The notes: generated from the sequence alone by a model not told the origin. Positions 27,356-37,591 are shown, counted from the first letter of the stretch. The stretch is DNA of 64,000 nucleotides from Chryseobacterium sp. BLS98 (GCF_001045445.1 NZ_LFNF01000005.1:372001-436000), one strand, 5' to 3'. Made by a program: numbers and translations.

Positions 27356-27364
27356 CTTTAACAA

Positions 27365-27674
27365 TTTTCGGCAAAACTATTTATAATTTTTCTAAATAAA
27401 AATAAAAACCATCTAATTTTTCATGATTTTTTTCTTCACAAATTGTGGAATTATTTAATCTGGCCTATATTTTAATTAAAAATCAATAAAAGCCCTGAAA
27501 TAATAGAGTAATAAAAAATTATGATTTATGAATCTTATACACTAAAAGAGATTTATGTATAAAAATGAAGAAATAATAAACCTTTTAGAATAGAAAATAA
27601 ACAATAATGTAAAAGGCTAAAAAATTATCATTTAAAAGTTACAGACTGGAATATTATATGTAAAATAACAGGAA
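27365..27674. other. AT-rich intergenic region upstream of the TonB receptor operon
   Basis: About 310 bases between the receptor start and the lpd terminator. It holds the -7 box TAGTTTTG for the receptor (complement of 27372-27379). I see no reading frame, no Fur-box-like 19-mer and no stable hairpin in the rest, which is mostly A/T runs. Confidence 0.6.
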
Positions 27675-27706
27675 CAAAAAAAGAGAAGCAAAATGCTTCT
27701 CTTTTA
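27675..27706 (-). terminator. intrinsic terminator of lpd
   Basis: Stem AAAAGAGAAGCA (27679-27690) with its complement (27694-27705), 3-base loop; on the minus strand it is followed by a T tract. Confidence 0.85.
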
Positions 27707-27738
27707 ATATTTGAATTTTAAATCTTTCAATAAAAAAA

Positions 27739-29142
27739 TTACATATGGATCGGTCTTTTCGCCGTAGCATCCAATGCCGCTTCTTTAATAGCTTCTGCAT
27801 AGGTTGGGTGAGCGTGAGAACTTCTTGCGATATCTTCAGCACTTGCACGGAATTCCATTGCAATTACCCCTTCAGCAATAAGGTCGGCAGCTCTTGCTCC
27901 AATAATGTGCATTCCTAGAACCTCATCTGTTTTTTCGTCAGCAATGATTTTAACAAGCCCGTCGATATCACCACTTGCACGGCTTCTTCCTAACGCTCTC
28001 ATCGGGAAAGATCCTACTTTGTAAGTTATTCCTTCCTCTTTTAACTGCTCCTCAGTTTTACCAACTCCGGCAACTTCAGGCCATGTGTACACTACACCAG
28101 GAATAAGGTTGTAGTTGATGTGAGGCTTCTGTCCTGCCAGTATTTCAGCAACCAGAACTCCTTCTTCTTCAGCTTTGTGAGCAAGCATTGCCCCTTTGAT
28201 AACATCACCGATTGCATAGATGTTGGCAACGTTAGTCTGTAAATGATCGTTGGTTTTAACTCTTCCTCTTTCGTCAAGTTCCACCCCTGCTTTTTCAAGG
28301 GCAAGACCGTCTGTATAAGGTCTTCTACCTACAGAAACCAAACAGTAATCTCCTTCTACAACTACTTCTTCTCCTTTTTTATCTTTAGCGGTAACCTTTA
28401 CGGTATCTCCGTTTCTTTCTACAGCAGAAACCGCAGTAGAAAGCATAAATTTCATTCCCTGCTTCTTAAGAACTTTAGTCAATTCCTTGCTTAAAGCTCC
28501 ATCCATTCCCGGAATGATTTTATCCATAAATTCAACAACAGTTACCTGAGCGCCTAGTCTTAAGTATACAGAACCTAATTCAAGACCGATAACGCCTCCA
28601 CCGATTACTACCAGGTGCTTAGGAATTTCCTTAAGGTTTAATGCTTCTGTAGAAGTAATCACTCTTTCTTTATCAAGAGAAATGAAAGGAAGTGAAGACG
28701 GCTTGGAACCTGTTGCGATAATGGTATATTTGGATTCGATAGTTTCTGAAGAACCATCATTTTTAGTTACTTTGATCTGAGTGGCAGATTCGAAGCTTCC
28801 CAATCCTTCAAAAACAGTGATTTTGTTTTTGCTCATCAGGTAGTTGATTCCATCTGTATTCTGTTTTACCACTTCATTCTTACGCTCGATCATTCTTGCG
28901 ATATCAGCCTGTGGCTCATTGATAATGATTCCGTGGCCTGCGAAATTATGCTTCGCGTTCTCGAAATGTTCAGAGCTGTCTAAAAGCGCTTTTGACGGAA
29001 TACATCCAACGTTAAGACAAGTTCCGCCTAAAGTTGGATATTTTTCAATAATTGCTGTTTTGAAACCTAATTGTGCCGCACGGATAGCAGCTACATAACC
29101 TCCAGGACCGGAACCTATTACGGTAACATCGAATTGACTCAT
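27739..29142 (-). CDS. lpdA: dihydrolipoyl dehydrogenase (E3)
   Basis: 467 residues, full length. FAD-binding GSGPGGYVAAIRAAQLG at the N-terminus, the redox disulfide in GGTCLNVGCIPSKALL, a central NAD-binding GGGVIGLELGSVYLRLGA and the C-terminal active-site His in SHAHPTYAEAI. It reoxidises lipoyl groups in the 2-oxoacid dehydrogenase complexes and glycine cleavage, and is cytosolic. Monocistronic here: -7 box TAAATTTG (complement of 29186-29193) and its own terminator. E1/E2 partners are not in the window. Confidence 0.97.
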   Translation of the reverse strand: MSQFDVTVIGSGPGGYVAAIRAAQLGFKTAIIEKYPTLGGTCLNVGCIPSKALLDSSEHFENAKHNFAGHGIIINEPQADIARMIERKNEVVKQNTDGINYLMSKNKITVFEGLGSFESATQIKVTKNDGSSETIESKYTIIATGSKPSSLPFISLDKERVITSTEALNLKEIPKHLVVIGGGVIGLELGSVYLRLGAQVTVVEFMDKIIPGMDGALSKELTKVLKKQGMKFMLSTAVSAVERNGDTVKVTAKDKKGEEVVVEGDYCLVSVGRRPYTDGLALEKAGVELDERGRVKTNDHLQTNVANIYAIGDVIKGAMLAHKAEEEGVLVAEILAGQKPHINYNLIPGVVYTWPEVAGVGKTEEQLKEEGITYKVGSFPMRALGRSRASGDIDGLVKIIADEKTDEVLGMHIIGARAADLIAEGVIAMEFRASAEDIARSSHAHPTYAEAIKEAALDATAKRPIHM

Positions 29143-29271
29143 GTTATTTTATGAATTTGTTTATTATTATCTTTCTTAATTCTCACAAATTTACATATAA
29201 ATTACCAAGCACCAAAGTGAGTTTTATCAATTTTGAGATTGATAATTCAGATGATTTGATTTGAGGAATAT

Positions 29272-29670
29272 CTATTTTAATAATTTTATATTTTCTTCAT
29301 CCCCTTCTTTCAGATAGATGGCCGTGAAAACAAGCGGCTTTTTTGCTGATGCGTTATCAAAGTGAAGAATTTTTACATTTTTTGGTTCATAGAAAGCTTC
29401 TCCTTCATGAAGAATCACTTTCTGCTGACCTTCTATCTGGAAAACAGCTTCTCCGGATTTTATAATTCCCACCACGGGACAGGGATGAAGATGCGCAGGA
29501 ACCTGCACTCCTGCAGGTATCGTTATCTCCTGAATTTCTGTAGAATTAATTTTTTGGTCAATAGCAGTTTTTAATAATTCCCTTCTGGAAATGGTTTTCT
29601 GCTGAGCCATCATTACAACAGAATTCAGTATCAAAACAATGATTATAAATGGCTTTATTAAATTTCCCAT
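29272..29670 (-). CDS. secreted or membrane-anchored cupin-domain protein
   Basis: 132 residues: an N-terminal signal or anchor (about 1-22, ends MMAQ) and a single cupin fold with motif 1 HLHPCPVVGIIKSGEAVFQIEG and motif 2 GEAFYEPKNVKILHFDN. Two metal-ligand His are present in motif 1. Small cupins like this often follow redox or sulfur genes, but no partner is obvious; the flanking genes are lpd and a Cys-rich protein. Function not assignable. Confidence 0.8.
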   Translation of the reverse strand: MGNLIKPFIIIVLILNSVVMMAQQKTISRRELLKTAIDQKINSTEIQEITIPAGVQVPAHLHPCPVVGIIKSGEAVFQIEGQQKVILHEGEAFYEPKNVKILHFDNASAKKPLVFTAIYLKEGDEENIKLLK

Positions 29671-29708
29671 TTTTATATTATCTTAAATTATATTCCAGGT
29701 CTTTATGG

Positions 29709-30053
29709 TCACACATTCAATTTTCCCTGTCCAATAGTTCCTGTACTATCAAAAAAGGAGCCTCCATAAACATACCATTCAAGGCTTTCCAGATATTCTA
29801 CTGCATTTTCGGGGGTGATCTGCGAACGGTCTTTTTTTGAAACAATTCCTTTGTACCACTTTCCCGATTTGGAATGATGCTCATATTCAACAAAGTAATG
29901 AATCCATATTCTCTGACACAGCTTACACTGCTGAATCGTTACTTCTCCATATCTTCCGTTCGTATGATCTATTCCTAATTCCGAGCTTCTGTATTCTGTA
30001 TAATTGAAATCAGGCTTTTCACAAGCGCATCCTATTTTGGGAATTTTCTTCAT
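29709..30053 (-). CDS. Cys-containing hypothetical protein (probable zinc ribbon)
   Basis: 114 residues. CAC near the N-terminus (KIGCACEKP) and CKLCQRIWIHYFVEYEHH about 35 residues later could form a four-Cys zinc site. The rest is aromatic- and charge-rich with no known catalytic pattern. A -7 box TAGATTTG (complement of 30079-30086) sits 26 bases before the ATG, so the gene has its own promoter. I do not recognise the family. Confidence 0.65.
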   Translation of the reverse strand: MKKIPKIGCACEKPDFNYTEYRSSELGIDHTNGRYGEVTIQQCKLCQRIWIHYFVEYEHHSKSGKWYKGIVSKKDRSQITPENAVEYLESLEWYVYGGSFFDSTGTIGQGKLNV

Positions 30054-30113
30054 TGACTGTTATTGATTTTACCTGGTTCAAATCTAAGAAAATAAAACTC
30101 CTTAAGACAAATC

Positions 30114-31193
30114 TTACTTCATTAAATCCAGCAAAACCTTCTCATATTTATCCAGGATAATATCTTTTGAAAACCTTGATCTGATAGAATTTTTTATCCC
30201 GTCACGGTTATAATTTCCCTGTAAGACTTTCATTATTTTCTGAGAGAAATGATCATAATTTTCAATATCAGAAACCTCACCGTTTACCTGATGCTGAATA
30301 ATTTCATTGATGCCACCCGGACAATTATTTGCCAGAGAATAGGTTCCGCAGGCACCTGCTTCCAGAAGAACATTCGGAAAGCCCTCATACCTTGAAGAAA
30401 GGATAAAAAGATCTGCATACTTTAAAAATTGGTACGGATTATCCTGCCTGCCATGGAAAATGACATTTTTCAATCCCAGAAAATCCTTCATCTGATGCAA
30501 TACTTCTTTGTCTTTGCCATCACCTAAAATATGAAGCATAATGTTTTCGTTTTTAAGCCTTGAAAATACTTTCAGCAGGTTATCAAAACCTTTTCTGGCA
30601 GAAAGATTTCCTATCGCCACCACATTTTTATAGTTGTATTTATAACTTTCCGGCTTTAAGGAAACGGCCAGTTTTTCATTGATAAAATCAAAATCAACGG
30701 GATTGTTTATTTTGACGATTTTTTTCTTTTTTATATTGAAATTATCCACCAGATCGTGCATCATATCATCACTCTGTGCAATGATTTTCTGATAGTTATT
30801 GTAAAAATTGTAGAAGAATTTAATTTCTTTACGGGTTACATGCTGTGTTACCACATTGGTTTCACGGGCGATGAATTTCGTTCTCGGAAATAATTTGATA
30901 AAAAGGGCCAGATAAGCATTCACCTCACCAAAACCTGAAAACACAATATCCGGTTTTCTGCGGTAGATTTCGCCTAAAATAGGTTTTAAGGAATGCCTGA
31001 TCCGTTCTGTATTGATGTCTATGATTTCAACATCTTTTTTAAGAAAATTAAGATATCCGCCCTGTTTGCGAAGCAGCAGGATTTTTGGTTCGAACCGGTC
31101 TCTGGAAAGATGATTGGCTATGGTGGTAACAATTCTTTCTGCACCACCGGTTTCCAAATCCGGCAGAATAAATATGACAGATATTTTTTTCAT
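30114..31193 (-). CDS. glycosyltransferase family 4 protein
   Basis: 359 residues with the GT-B two-domain fold: N-terminal LPDLETGGAERIVTTIANHL and C-terminal GNLSARKGFDNLLKVFSRL, HILGDGKDK and the nucleotide-sugar-binding SRYEGFPNVLLEAGACG. Most similar in pattern to enzymes that extend capsule, O-antigen or exopolysaccharide chains. It stands alone without other polysaccharide genes, so donor and acceptor cannot be inferred. Confidence 0.9.
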   Translation of the reverse strand: MKKISVIFILPDLETGGAERIVTTIANHLSRDRFEPKILLLRKQGGYLNFLKKDVEIIDINTERIRHSLKPILGEIYRRKPDIVFSGFGEVNAYLALFIKLFPRTKFIARETNVVTQHVTRKEIKFFYNFYNNYQKIIAQSDDMMHDLVDNFNIKKKKIVKINNPVDFDFINEKLAVSLKPESYKYNYKNVVAIGNLSARKGFDNLLKVFSRLKNENIMLHILGDGKDKEVLHQMKDFLGLKNVIFHGRQDNPYQFLKYADLFILSSRYEGFPNVLLEAGACGTYSLANNCPGGINEIIQHQVNGEVSDIENYDHFSQKIMKVLQGNYNRDGIKNSIRSRFSKDIILDKYEKVLLDLMK

Positions 31194-31332
31194 CAGTTAA
31201 AGTTAGTAAAAAGTTTTATTAAGTTTCAAATATTGCCAACCCGAACATTTTCATGAAACGACAAGGCTAAAAACATAAGCTTTGAGGGATGATCAGCTCT
31301 AAGTTTCAATAAATATTTCACAAATTTACAAT

Positions 31333-31362
31333 AAAAAAGCTCTTCCGGGGAAGAGCTTTTTC
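31333..31362 (-). terminator. intrinsic terminator of recQ
   Basis: Stem AAAAGCTCTTCC (31335-31346) with its complement (31349-31360); a T tract follows on the minus strand, 20 bases past the recQ stop. Confidence 0.85.
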
Positions 31363-31382
31363 TATTAAATAGATTATATATC

Positions 31383-33587
31383 TTAGTTGGCTACATCGCT
31401 GATAAATTTTATCCTCAACATTCGCACTTCCTCATCAGAAAGTTCGTCTCCGAATTCGTCAAGGAGCACTTTCATGCTATCGCTTTCAGATTCGGTCATG
31501 AATTCCATGAAGCCATCTACAATATCTTCATCAAAATTGTCTTCGATGTAATAATCGATATTGAGTTTTGTTCCCTGATAGACGATACTTTCCATTTCTT
31601 TCAGAAGTTCGTTCATGGAAAGGTTCTTGGCTCTTGCAATATCTTCAAGATCAATCTTTTTATCGGTACTCTGGATAATAAAAACCTTATGGCTGGATTT
31701 GTTGGCCACTTGTTTGAGCACCATATCCTGCATACGCTCAATGTTGTTGTCTTCTACATAGGTTTTGATAAAATCCGCGAATTCTTTCCCGTATTTTTTA
31801 GCTTTTCCTTCTCCTACCCCGTAAATTTTGGCGATCTCTTCCAGTGAAACAGGATACTGAACTGTCATATCCTCCAAACTGGGATCCATAAATACCGTAT
31901 AAGGCGGAATTCCGTGTTTTTTGGCTACTTTTTTCCTCAGATCTTTTAACTGTCCGAAAAGATTCTGGTCTAAACCTGTACTGGCCTGCATCTGTCCCTG
32001 TTCACTCTCCGCTTTGGCCTGGGTAAGATCAAACTCCCTGTCTTCAGCAATTAAAAACGGCTCTGAAGATTTGCCTCCGAGGAAATTTTTAGCTTTTTCA
32101 GACATTTTTAAAACGCCATAGGTCTCAATATCCTTCTGCAGAAACCCCTGGACTGTAGCCTGTCTTAAAATGGTTTTCCAGTAATTATCTTTTTCGTCTT
32201 TTCCGAAACCGAAATGAGAAGTCTGCTCTAGTTTATATGATTTCGTAACTGCATTTTCTTTACCGGCGATTACCGAGATAAGATCTTTTGATTTGAATTT
32301 TTCTCCTGTATCTTTAATGAGTTCCAAAACTTTTTTAAGGTCTGCGGTTGCATCTTTTAGCTTGGGAGGATTGGAAGAATTGTCGCACATATTGGCTCCA
32401 TCTCCTTTCACCGGGTCAAAATTTTCACCGAAATAATAAAGAATGTACTGTCTTCTGCTCATTGAAGTTTCGGCATAGCCTACTACTTCATTTAAAAGCT
32501 GCAGGCCAATTTCCCTTTCAGAAACAGGTTTCTGGGCAAGGAATTTTTCGAGTTTTTCGATATCTTTAGGATCGTAAAATGCCAGGCAGTGGCCTTCTCC
32601 TCCATCTCTTCCTGCTCTTCCTGTTTCCTGGTAATAGCTTTCCAAAGATTTTGGAAAATCATAATGGATCACAAAACGTACATCCGGTTTGTCAATTCCC
32701 ATTCCAAATGCAATGGTAGCTACAATCACATCAACCTCCTCCATAAGGAATTTATCCTGATTGGCCACCCTTATTTTCTGGTCCAGACCTGCATGATACG
32801 GAAGGGCATTAATGCCGTTTACCTGTAAAAGCTGGGCAAATTCTTCCACTTTTCTTCTGCTTAAACAGTAAACAATTCCCGATTTTCCTTTATGCTGGTT
32901 GATAAATCTTACGATTTCCTTATCTACATTGACTTTTGGACGTACTTCATAATACAGATTCGGGCGGTTAAAACTTTCTTTGAAAACCAACGCATCACTC
33001 ATTCCTAAAGTTTTCTGGATATCATCCTGAACCTTAGGGGTTGCAGTAGCTGTCAGAGCAATTACCGGAACTTCGGCAATTTTATCAATAATGGATTTAA
33101 GGTTTCTGTATTCCGGCCTGAAATCATGTCCCCATTCTGAAATACAGTGGGCCTCGTCAATGGCTACGAAAGAAATCTTAACTTCTTTAAGGAAATCCAG
33201 ATAATCATCTTTGATCAATGATTCCGGTGCTACATACAGAAGCTTGGTTTTCCCGCCTTTGATATCGTCAAAAACCTGCTTTGTCTGTGTCTTATTTAAT
33301 GATGAATTTAAAACGTGCGCTACCCCGTCATCAGACGAAAGGCCGTTCACCGCATCTACCTGATTCTTCATTAACGCGATTAAGGGCGAAACTACTATTG
33401 CCGTACCTTCTGAAATAAGTGCCGGAAGCTGATAACATAATGATTTACCACCTCCTGTAGGCATTAAGACAAATATATCCTTCCCACCGAGTAGGTTTTC
33501 TATAATTTGTTCCTGCTGGCCTTTAAATGTAGAAAACCCGAAATACTTTTTCAACTCGCCTGATAAATTGGCTTTTTTTGCGTTCAT
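31383..33587 (-). CDS. recQ: RecQ family ATP-dependent DNA helicase
   Basis: 734 residues. Helicase motifs in order: [17 protein letters not shown], Walker [19 protein letters not shown] box [40 protein letters not shown] and [10 protein letters not shown]; then an RQC winged-helix region and a C-terminal HRDC-like domain (about 525-605). An additional acidic C-terminal tail of about 100 residues is usual for Bacteroidota RecQ. The zinc-binding cysteines of E. coli RecQ appear mostly lost (only MCDN is seen). It unwinds recombination intermediates. -7 box TAACTTTG (complement of 33620-33627). Confidence 0.95.
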   Translation of the reverse strand: MNAKKANLSGELKKYFGFSTFKGQQEQIIENLLGGKDIFVLMPTGGGKSLCYQLPALISEGTAIVVSPLIALMKNQVDAVNGLSSDDGVAHVLNSSLNKTQTKQVFDDIKGGKTKLLYVAPESLIKDDYLDFLKEVKISFVAIDEAHCISEWGHDFRPEYRNLKSIIDKIAEVPVIALTATATPKVQDDIQKTLGMSDALVFKESFNRPNLYYEVRPKVNVDKEIVRFINQHKGKSGIVYCLSRRKVEEFAQLLQVNGINALPYHAGLDQKIRVANQDKFLMEEVDVIVATIAFGMGIDKPDVRFVIHYDFPKSLESYYQETGRAGRDGGEGHCLAFYDPKDIEKLEKFLAQKPVSEREIGLQLLNEVVGYAETSMSRRQYILYYFGENFDPVKGDGANMCDNSSNPPKLKDATADLKKVLELIKDTGEKFKSKDLISVIAGKENAVTKSYKLEQTSHFGFGKDEKDNYWKTILRQATVQGFLQKDIETYGVLKMSEKAKNFLGGKSSEPFLIAEDREFDLTQAKAESEQGQMQASTGLDQNLFGQLKDLRKKVAKKHGIPPYTVFMDPSLEDMTVQYPVSLEEIAKIYGVGEGKAKKYGKEFADFIKTYVEDNNIERMQDMVLKQVANKSSHKVFIIQSTDKKIDLEDIARAKNLSMNELLKEMESIVYQGTKLNIDYYIEDNFDEDIVDGFMEFMTESESDSMKVLLDEFGDELSDEEVRMLRIKFISDVAN

Positions 33588-33745
33588 CTAATTTTCTATT
33601 GCTAAATTTGCATCCAACCCAAAGTTATAAAAATTCTGCTTAAAATAAAAGCGAACGAATTTATAAAAAATAAAACTTATATTAAATATTCTTTTTTAAA
33701 TATAACGTTTTTTAATGGATTTTTTGTATGCTCTAAAATTATAAA

Positions 33746-34705
33746 ATGGAAAGAACCGACCTTATTTCAATTGCCCAAAGCACTTTGGAAATAGAAATTT
33801 CAGAACTTGAAAAATTAAAGAACAGGATCAATGAAGATTTTGCCCGGGCAGTGGAGATTATCCATTCGGCAAAAGGAAAATTAATAGTTGTGGGAATCGG
33901 TAAATCTGCACACGTTGGCAATAAAATTGTTGCCACATTAAATTCTACAGGTACTCCGTCACAGTTTCTGCATGCTTCTGAAGCCATTCACGGAGATCTT
34001 GGCGTAATCCAGAAGCAGGATGTGGTTCTCTGCATCTCGAATTCCGGGAACTCACCGGAAATCGCTAACCTCGTTCCCTATTTAAAAGATTATTCTTCCG
34101 CCCTGATCGGGATGACAGGGAATAAAAACAGTAAGCTTGCTGAATTCTCTGAAATTATCATGGATACTCATGTAGATGTGGAAGCATGCCCGAACAAGCT
34201 GGCTCCGACAAGTTCCACCACCATCCAGATGGCCCTTGGAGATGCTATGGCTGTGGCCTTAATGGAACTTAATAATTTCAGAGAGAATGATTTTGCCAAA
34301 TTTCATCCGGGAGGAAGCCTTGGAAAGAATCTTGTTTCAAAAGTAGACCAGTTTTTATCTCCTCAGAAACCCCAGGTTGAAGAAAATGCACTGGTAAGAG
34401 ACGTTATTATTTCAATCAGTGCATCCAGTCATGGAATCACGGTGGTGACCAATGGTGAAAAAATTATTGGAGTAATCACTGATGGAGATTTGAGAAGAAT
34501 GCTGATGAAAGGAGATGATATCAGCAAAATCCTGGCAAAAGACATTATGTCTGCCAACCCTAAAACGATCGAAAGGGATACTTTGGCAAAAGAGGCTATG
34601 AAAATTTTGAAGGAAAATAATATTGGCCAGCTGATCGTCACTGAAAACGGAAGCTATTTCGGAATTATTGATCTGCATACCCTACTTGATGAAGGGATCA
34701 ATTAA
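33746..34705 (+). CDS. kdsD: KpsF/GutQ family arabinose-5-phosphate isomerase
   Basis: 319 residues: a SIS sugar-isomerase domain (about 30-170; VGIGKSAHVGNKIVATLNSTGTPS, ISNSGNSPEI) followed by two CBS domains (about 205-262 and 270-319). It interconverts ribulose-5-P and arabinose-5-P, the first step of Kdo synthesis for lipopolysaccharide. Divergent from recQ and followed by a terminator before tatC. Full length and intact. Confidence 0.95.
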   Translation: MERTDLISIAQSTLEIEISELEKLKNRINEDFARAVEIIHSAKGKLIVVGIGKSAHVGNKIVATLNSTGTPSQFLHASEAIHGDLGVIQKQDVVLCISNSGNSPEIANLVPYLKDYSSALIGMTGNKNSKLAEFSEIIMDTHVDVEACPNKLAPTSSTTIQMALGDAMAVALMELNNFRENDFAKFHPGGSLGKNLVSKVDQFLSPQKPQVEENALVRDVIISISASSHGITVVTNGEKIIGVITDGDLRRMLMKGDDISKILAKDIMSANPKTIERDTLAKEAMKILKENNIGQLIVTENGSYFGIIDLHTLLDEGIN

Positions 34706-34745
34706 TTTGATGTGAATAAACTACTTTTATTATAAAATAAATTAG

Positions 34746-34779
34746 CAGACAGTATTTTTAAAGTACTGTCTGTTTTTTT
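34746..34779 (+). terminator. intrinsic terminator of kdsD
   Basis: Stem CAGACAGTA (34746-34754) with TACTGTCTG (34764-34772), then seven T. Confidence 0.85.
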
Positions 34780-34918
34780 CTGAAAATCAAATAGGAATAT
34801 TTACTTTATACTTAAATAAAATCACGTTCAATAATTCTAAATACTGATTATTATTTCATAATTTCGCAGACTTAAACGGCTTCCCTCTGACGGGTTTGCT
34901 ATTTTAGAGAGACTTAGT

Positions 34919-35746
34919 ATGGACGAAAAAAAAGAAATGTCCTTTCTTGGGCATATTGGAGAATTAAGAGGTCACCTCGTACGCTCGATTATTGCTATTA
35001 TAGTTGTTGCAATCGCTGTGGGATTCAATATCAACTGGATCATGGACCATATCTTTTTTGGGCCTACCAGAAATGATTTTCCGACTTTCAGGGTGGTTAA
35101 CCATTTTTCGAGAATGCTTTTAGGAGAAGACAGTATTCACCTTCCGAAAGATTTTCCGGTTCGTGTACAGCGGCTTTATCAGCAGTTCAACGTCATGATG
35201 GCTGTTTCTGTTTTCGGAGGTCTGGTGGGTGCTTTTCCTTATATTGTGTGGGAGTTGTGGAGGTTTATAGGTCCGGCTCTTCATCCCAAGGAAAGAAAGA
35301 ATTCTATCTTTATCATCAATGCGGTGTGGATCCTGTTTATGACAGGAGTTTTATGCGGTTATTTCCTGATCCTTCCGTTTGCCGTGAATTTCGGGGTTAT
35401 TTTTAAGATCTCTGATATTATTATTCCACTTTATGACCTAAGCGATTATACCACTCTGTTCTTACAGGTTATTTTAGGGATGGGAGTCATATTTCTTTTT
35501 CCCATTCTTATCTATTTCCTTACCAGCATAGGGATTTTAACGCCTATGTTTATGAAAACTTACCGTCGTCATGCTATTGTTCTGATCATGGTTGTGGCTG
35601 CGATCATTACCCCTGCCGATGTTTTAAGTATGCTTATGGCTGCCTTTCCACTGTTGATCCTTTATGAATTCAGTATCATCATGTGTAATATTACTTACAA
35701 AAAGGTTCAGAAAAATGCTGGAAACCTTCCGGTAATACAGAAGTAA
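34919..35746 (+). CDS. tatC: twin-arginine translocase subunit TatC
   Basis: 275 residues with six membrane helices. FLGHIGELRGHLVRSIIAI at the N-terminus carries the conserved glutamate that recognises the twin-arginine signal; FPYIVWELWRFIGPALHPKER is the family block. TatC exports folded, often cofactor-containing, proteins. The TatA partner is not in the window. A near-consensus -7 box, TAATTTCG, lies at 34858-34865, leaving a leader of about 50 bases. Confidence 0.96.
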   Translation: MDEKKEMSFLGHIGELRGHLVRSIIAIIVVAIAVGFNINWIMDHIFFGPTRNDFPTFRVVNHFSRMLLGEDSIHLPKDFPVRVQRLYQQFNVMMAVSVFGGLVGAFPYIVWELWRFIGPALHPKERKNSIFIINAVWILFMTGVLCGYFLILPFAVNFGVIFKISDIIIPLYDLSDYTTLFLQVILGMGVIFLFPILIYFLTSIGILTPMFMKTYRRHAIVLIMVVAAIITPADVLSMLMAAFPLLILYEFSIIMCNITYKKVQKNAGNLPVIQK

Positions 35747-35794
35747 TATAAATTCAAACATTTTCGAAATTCAAACTTATTGTTTAGATATCAC

Positions 35795-35820
35795 AGCCCG
35801 GCTAAAGCCGGGCTTTTTTA
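35795..35820 (+). terminator. intrinsic terminator of tatC
   Basis: 8-bp stem AGCCCGGC / GCCGGGCT around TAAA, followed by TTTTTT. Confidence 0.88.
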
Positions 35821-35921
35821 TGTCCTCTTTTCATTTTATTGATAAAGTCTACTTTTTTTTAATTGTATCCCTCATTGTGGCATTAATTTTTTATTTTTGA
35901 TAGAATTTAATTTAGTTTTAA

Positions 35922-37553
35922 ATGAAAAAGCTGACCTATACACTTTTATTTGCTTCGGGACTTGTTTTCGGGCAGTTCTTTGAAAAAGATAAAGTTTTTA
36001 CCAAGGAAGATACGCTGAAAGGATCTGATACCCGATTCCGGAATTTTTGGGACGTTAAAAAATATGACCTTTCCGTAGAGCCGGACTTTGCCCAGAAAAG
36101 CATTAAAGGATATAATAAGATCAGCTTTGAGATTACCAAAGATGTAACTGATCCTATATTCCAGATCGATTTGCAGAAACCTATGAAGGCTGATAAAGTG
36201 GAGACTGATTTTCCGGTTGCCAATTATAAGCAGGATGGTGATTTCATTTTAGTCACTGCCAAAAAGAAATTTAAAAAAGGAGAAAAATACACCATTGATG
36301 TCACCTATTCCGGTAATCCCCTGATTGCCAAAAGAGCACCGTGGGACGGAGGCTGGGTATTCGCCAAAGACGAAAAAGGGAATCCGTGGATGAGTGTGGC
36401 CGATGAAGGAATCGGTGCATCCATATGGCTTCCGACCAAGGATATATGGAGCGATGAACCGGACAATGGGATCATTATGAAAATCATCACCCCAAATGAC
36501 CTTGTAGGAGTAGGAAACGGAAGACTGATCGATAAGAAAACAGAAGGTGGAAAAACAGCGTATACATGGGAAGTGAAAAACCCTATCAATGCTTACTCCA
36601 TCATCCCGAATATTGGTAAATATGTGAATTTTAAAGATACATTTACCGGAGAGAAAGGAAAACTGGATCTGGATTACTGGGTACTGGACTACAATCTGGA
36701 AAAAGCAAAAAAACAGTTCCAGCAGGTAAAACCTATGCTTTCAGCATTTGAATACTGGTTCGGGCCGTATCCTTTTTATGAAGACTCATACAAGCTGGTT
36801 GATTCTCCTTATCTGGGGATGGAACACCAAAGCAATGTAGCGTATGGAAATAACTACCAGAACGGTTATCTGGGTAAAGATCTTTCGGGAACAGGTGTAG
36901 GTCTTAACTGGGATTACATCATTATTCATGAAAGCGGCCATGAATGGTTTGCCAATAATGTAACTGCAAAAGACCAGGCGGACATGTGGATCCATGAGAG
37001 TTTCACGATGTATTCCGAGGTTCTTTTTGTTGAAAAATATATGGATAAAAAATCGGCGGACATCTATGCCAGAGGCGTGCGGCAAATGATCGATAATGAT
37101 GTTCCCATCATTGGAAAATACGGGGTAAGAAATGAAGGAAGCGGCGATATGTACCCAAAAGGAGCCAATATGCTTCACACGATACGCCAGGTAATCAATA
37201 ATGATGAAAAATTCAGGCAGATCCTGAGAGGTCTAGGCAAAGATTTTTACCATCAGACCGTAACCACGCAGCAGGTTGAGGATTATATGTCATCGAAATC
37301 AGGAATTGATCTTTCAAGCATCTTCAATCAATATTTAAGAACAATAAAAATTCCTAATCTGGAGTATTCGCAAAACGGGGATTCTTTGAAATTCCGGTAT
37401 ACAGATGTGGTGAAAGGATTTAAACTTCCTCTCATCATCAATGGAGACCAGACCATCAATCCTACCGAAAACTGGCAGACCGTGAAACTTAAAAAGAATG
37501 TCCCGGTAGAATTTAACAAGAACTATTACATCAATTATAATCAGGTGCAATAA
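35922..37553 (+). CDS. M1 family metallopeptidase, secreted
   Basis: 543 residues with a signal peptide ending in FGQ. Zinc site HESGHEWFANN (His336, Glu337, His340) with the third ligand Glu359 in WIHESF, 19 residues after the second His-bearing segment as in M1 peptidases. The exopeptidase motif GAMEN is replaced by GMEHQ (299-303), so aminopeptidase specificity may differ. The length is short for M1 and the C-terminal HEAT-like domain is lacking. -7 box TATTTTTG at 35892-35899. A second metallopeptidase gene (M61) follows. Confidence 0.92.
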   Translation: MKKLTYTLLFASGLVFGQFFEKDKVFTKEDTLKGSDTRFRNFWDVKKYDLSVEPDFAQKSIKGYNKISFEITKDVTDPIFQIDLQKPMKADKVETDFPVANYKQDGDFILVTAKKKFKKGEKYTIDVTYSGNPLIAKRAPWDGGWVFAKDEKGNPWMSVADEGIGASIWLPTKDIWSDEPDNGIIMKIITPNDLVGVGNGRLIDKKTEGGKTAYTWEVKNPINAYSIIPNIGKYVNFKDTFTGEKGKLDLDYWVLDYNLEKAKKQFQQVKPMLSAFEYWFGPYPFYEDSYKLVDSPYLGMEHQSNVAYGNNYQNGYLGKDLSGTGVGLNWDYIIIHESGHEWFANNVTAKDQADMWIHESFTMYSEVLFVEKYMDKKSADIYARGVRQMIDNDVPIIGKYGVRNEGSGDMYPKGANMLHTIRQVINNDEKFRQILRGLGKDFYHQTVTTQQVEDYMSSKSGIDLSSIFNQYLRTIKIPNLEYSQNGDSLKFRYTDVVKGFKLPLIINGDQTINPTENWQTVKLKKNVPVEFNKNYYINYNQVQ

Positions 37554-37591
37554 TACAGAAATGGCGAAAATGCAAAAGAGCAAGTTCGCGG

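Noticed and set aside
24617-27364. SusC/SusD-type glycan uptake locus
   Set aside because: The lipoprotein has no SusD-like features, and no glycoside hydrolase is nearby.
27365-27674. Fur box for the TonB receptor operon
   Set aside because: No GATAATGATAATCATTATC-like inverted repeat could be found by eye in the region.
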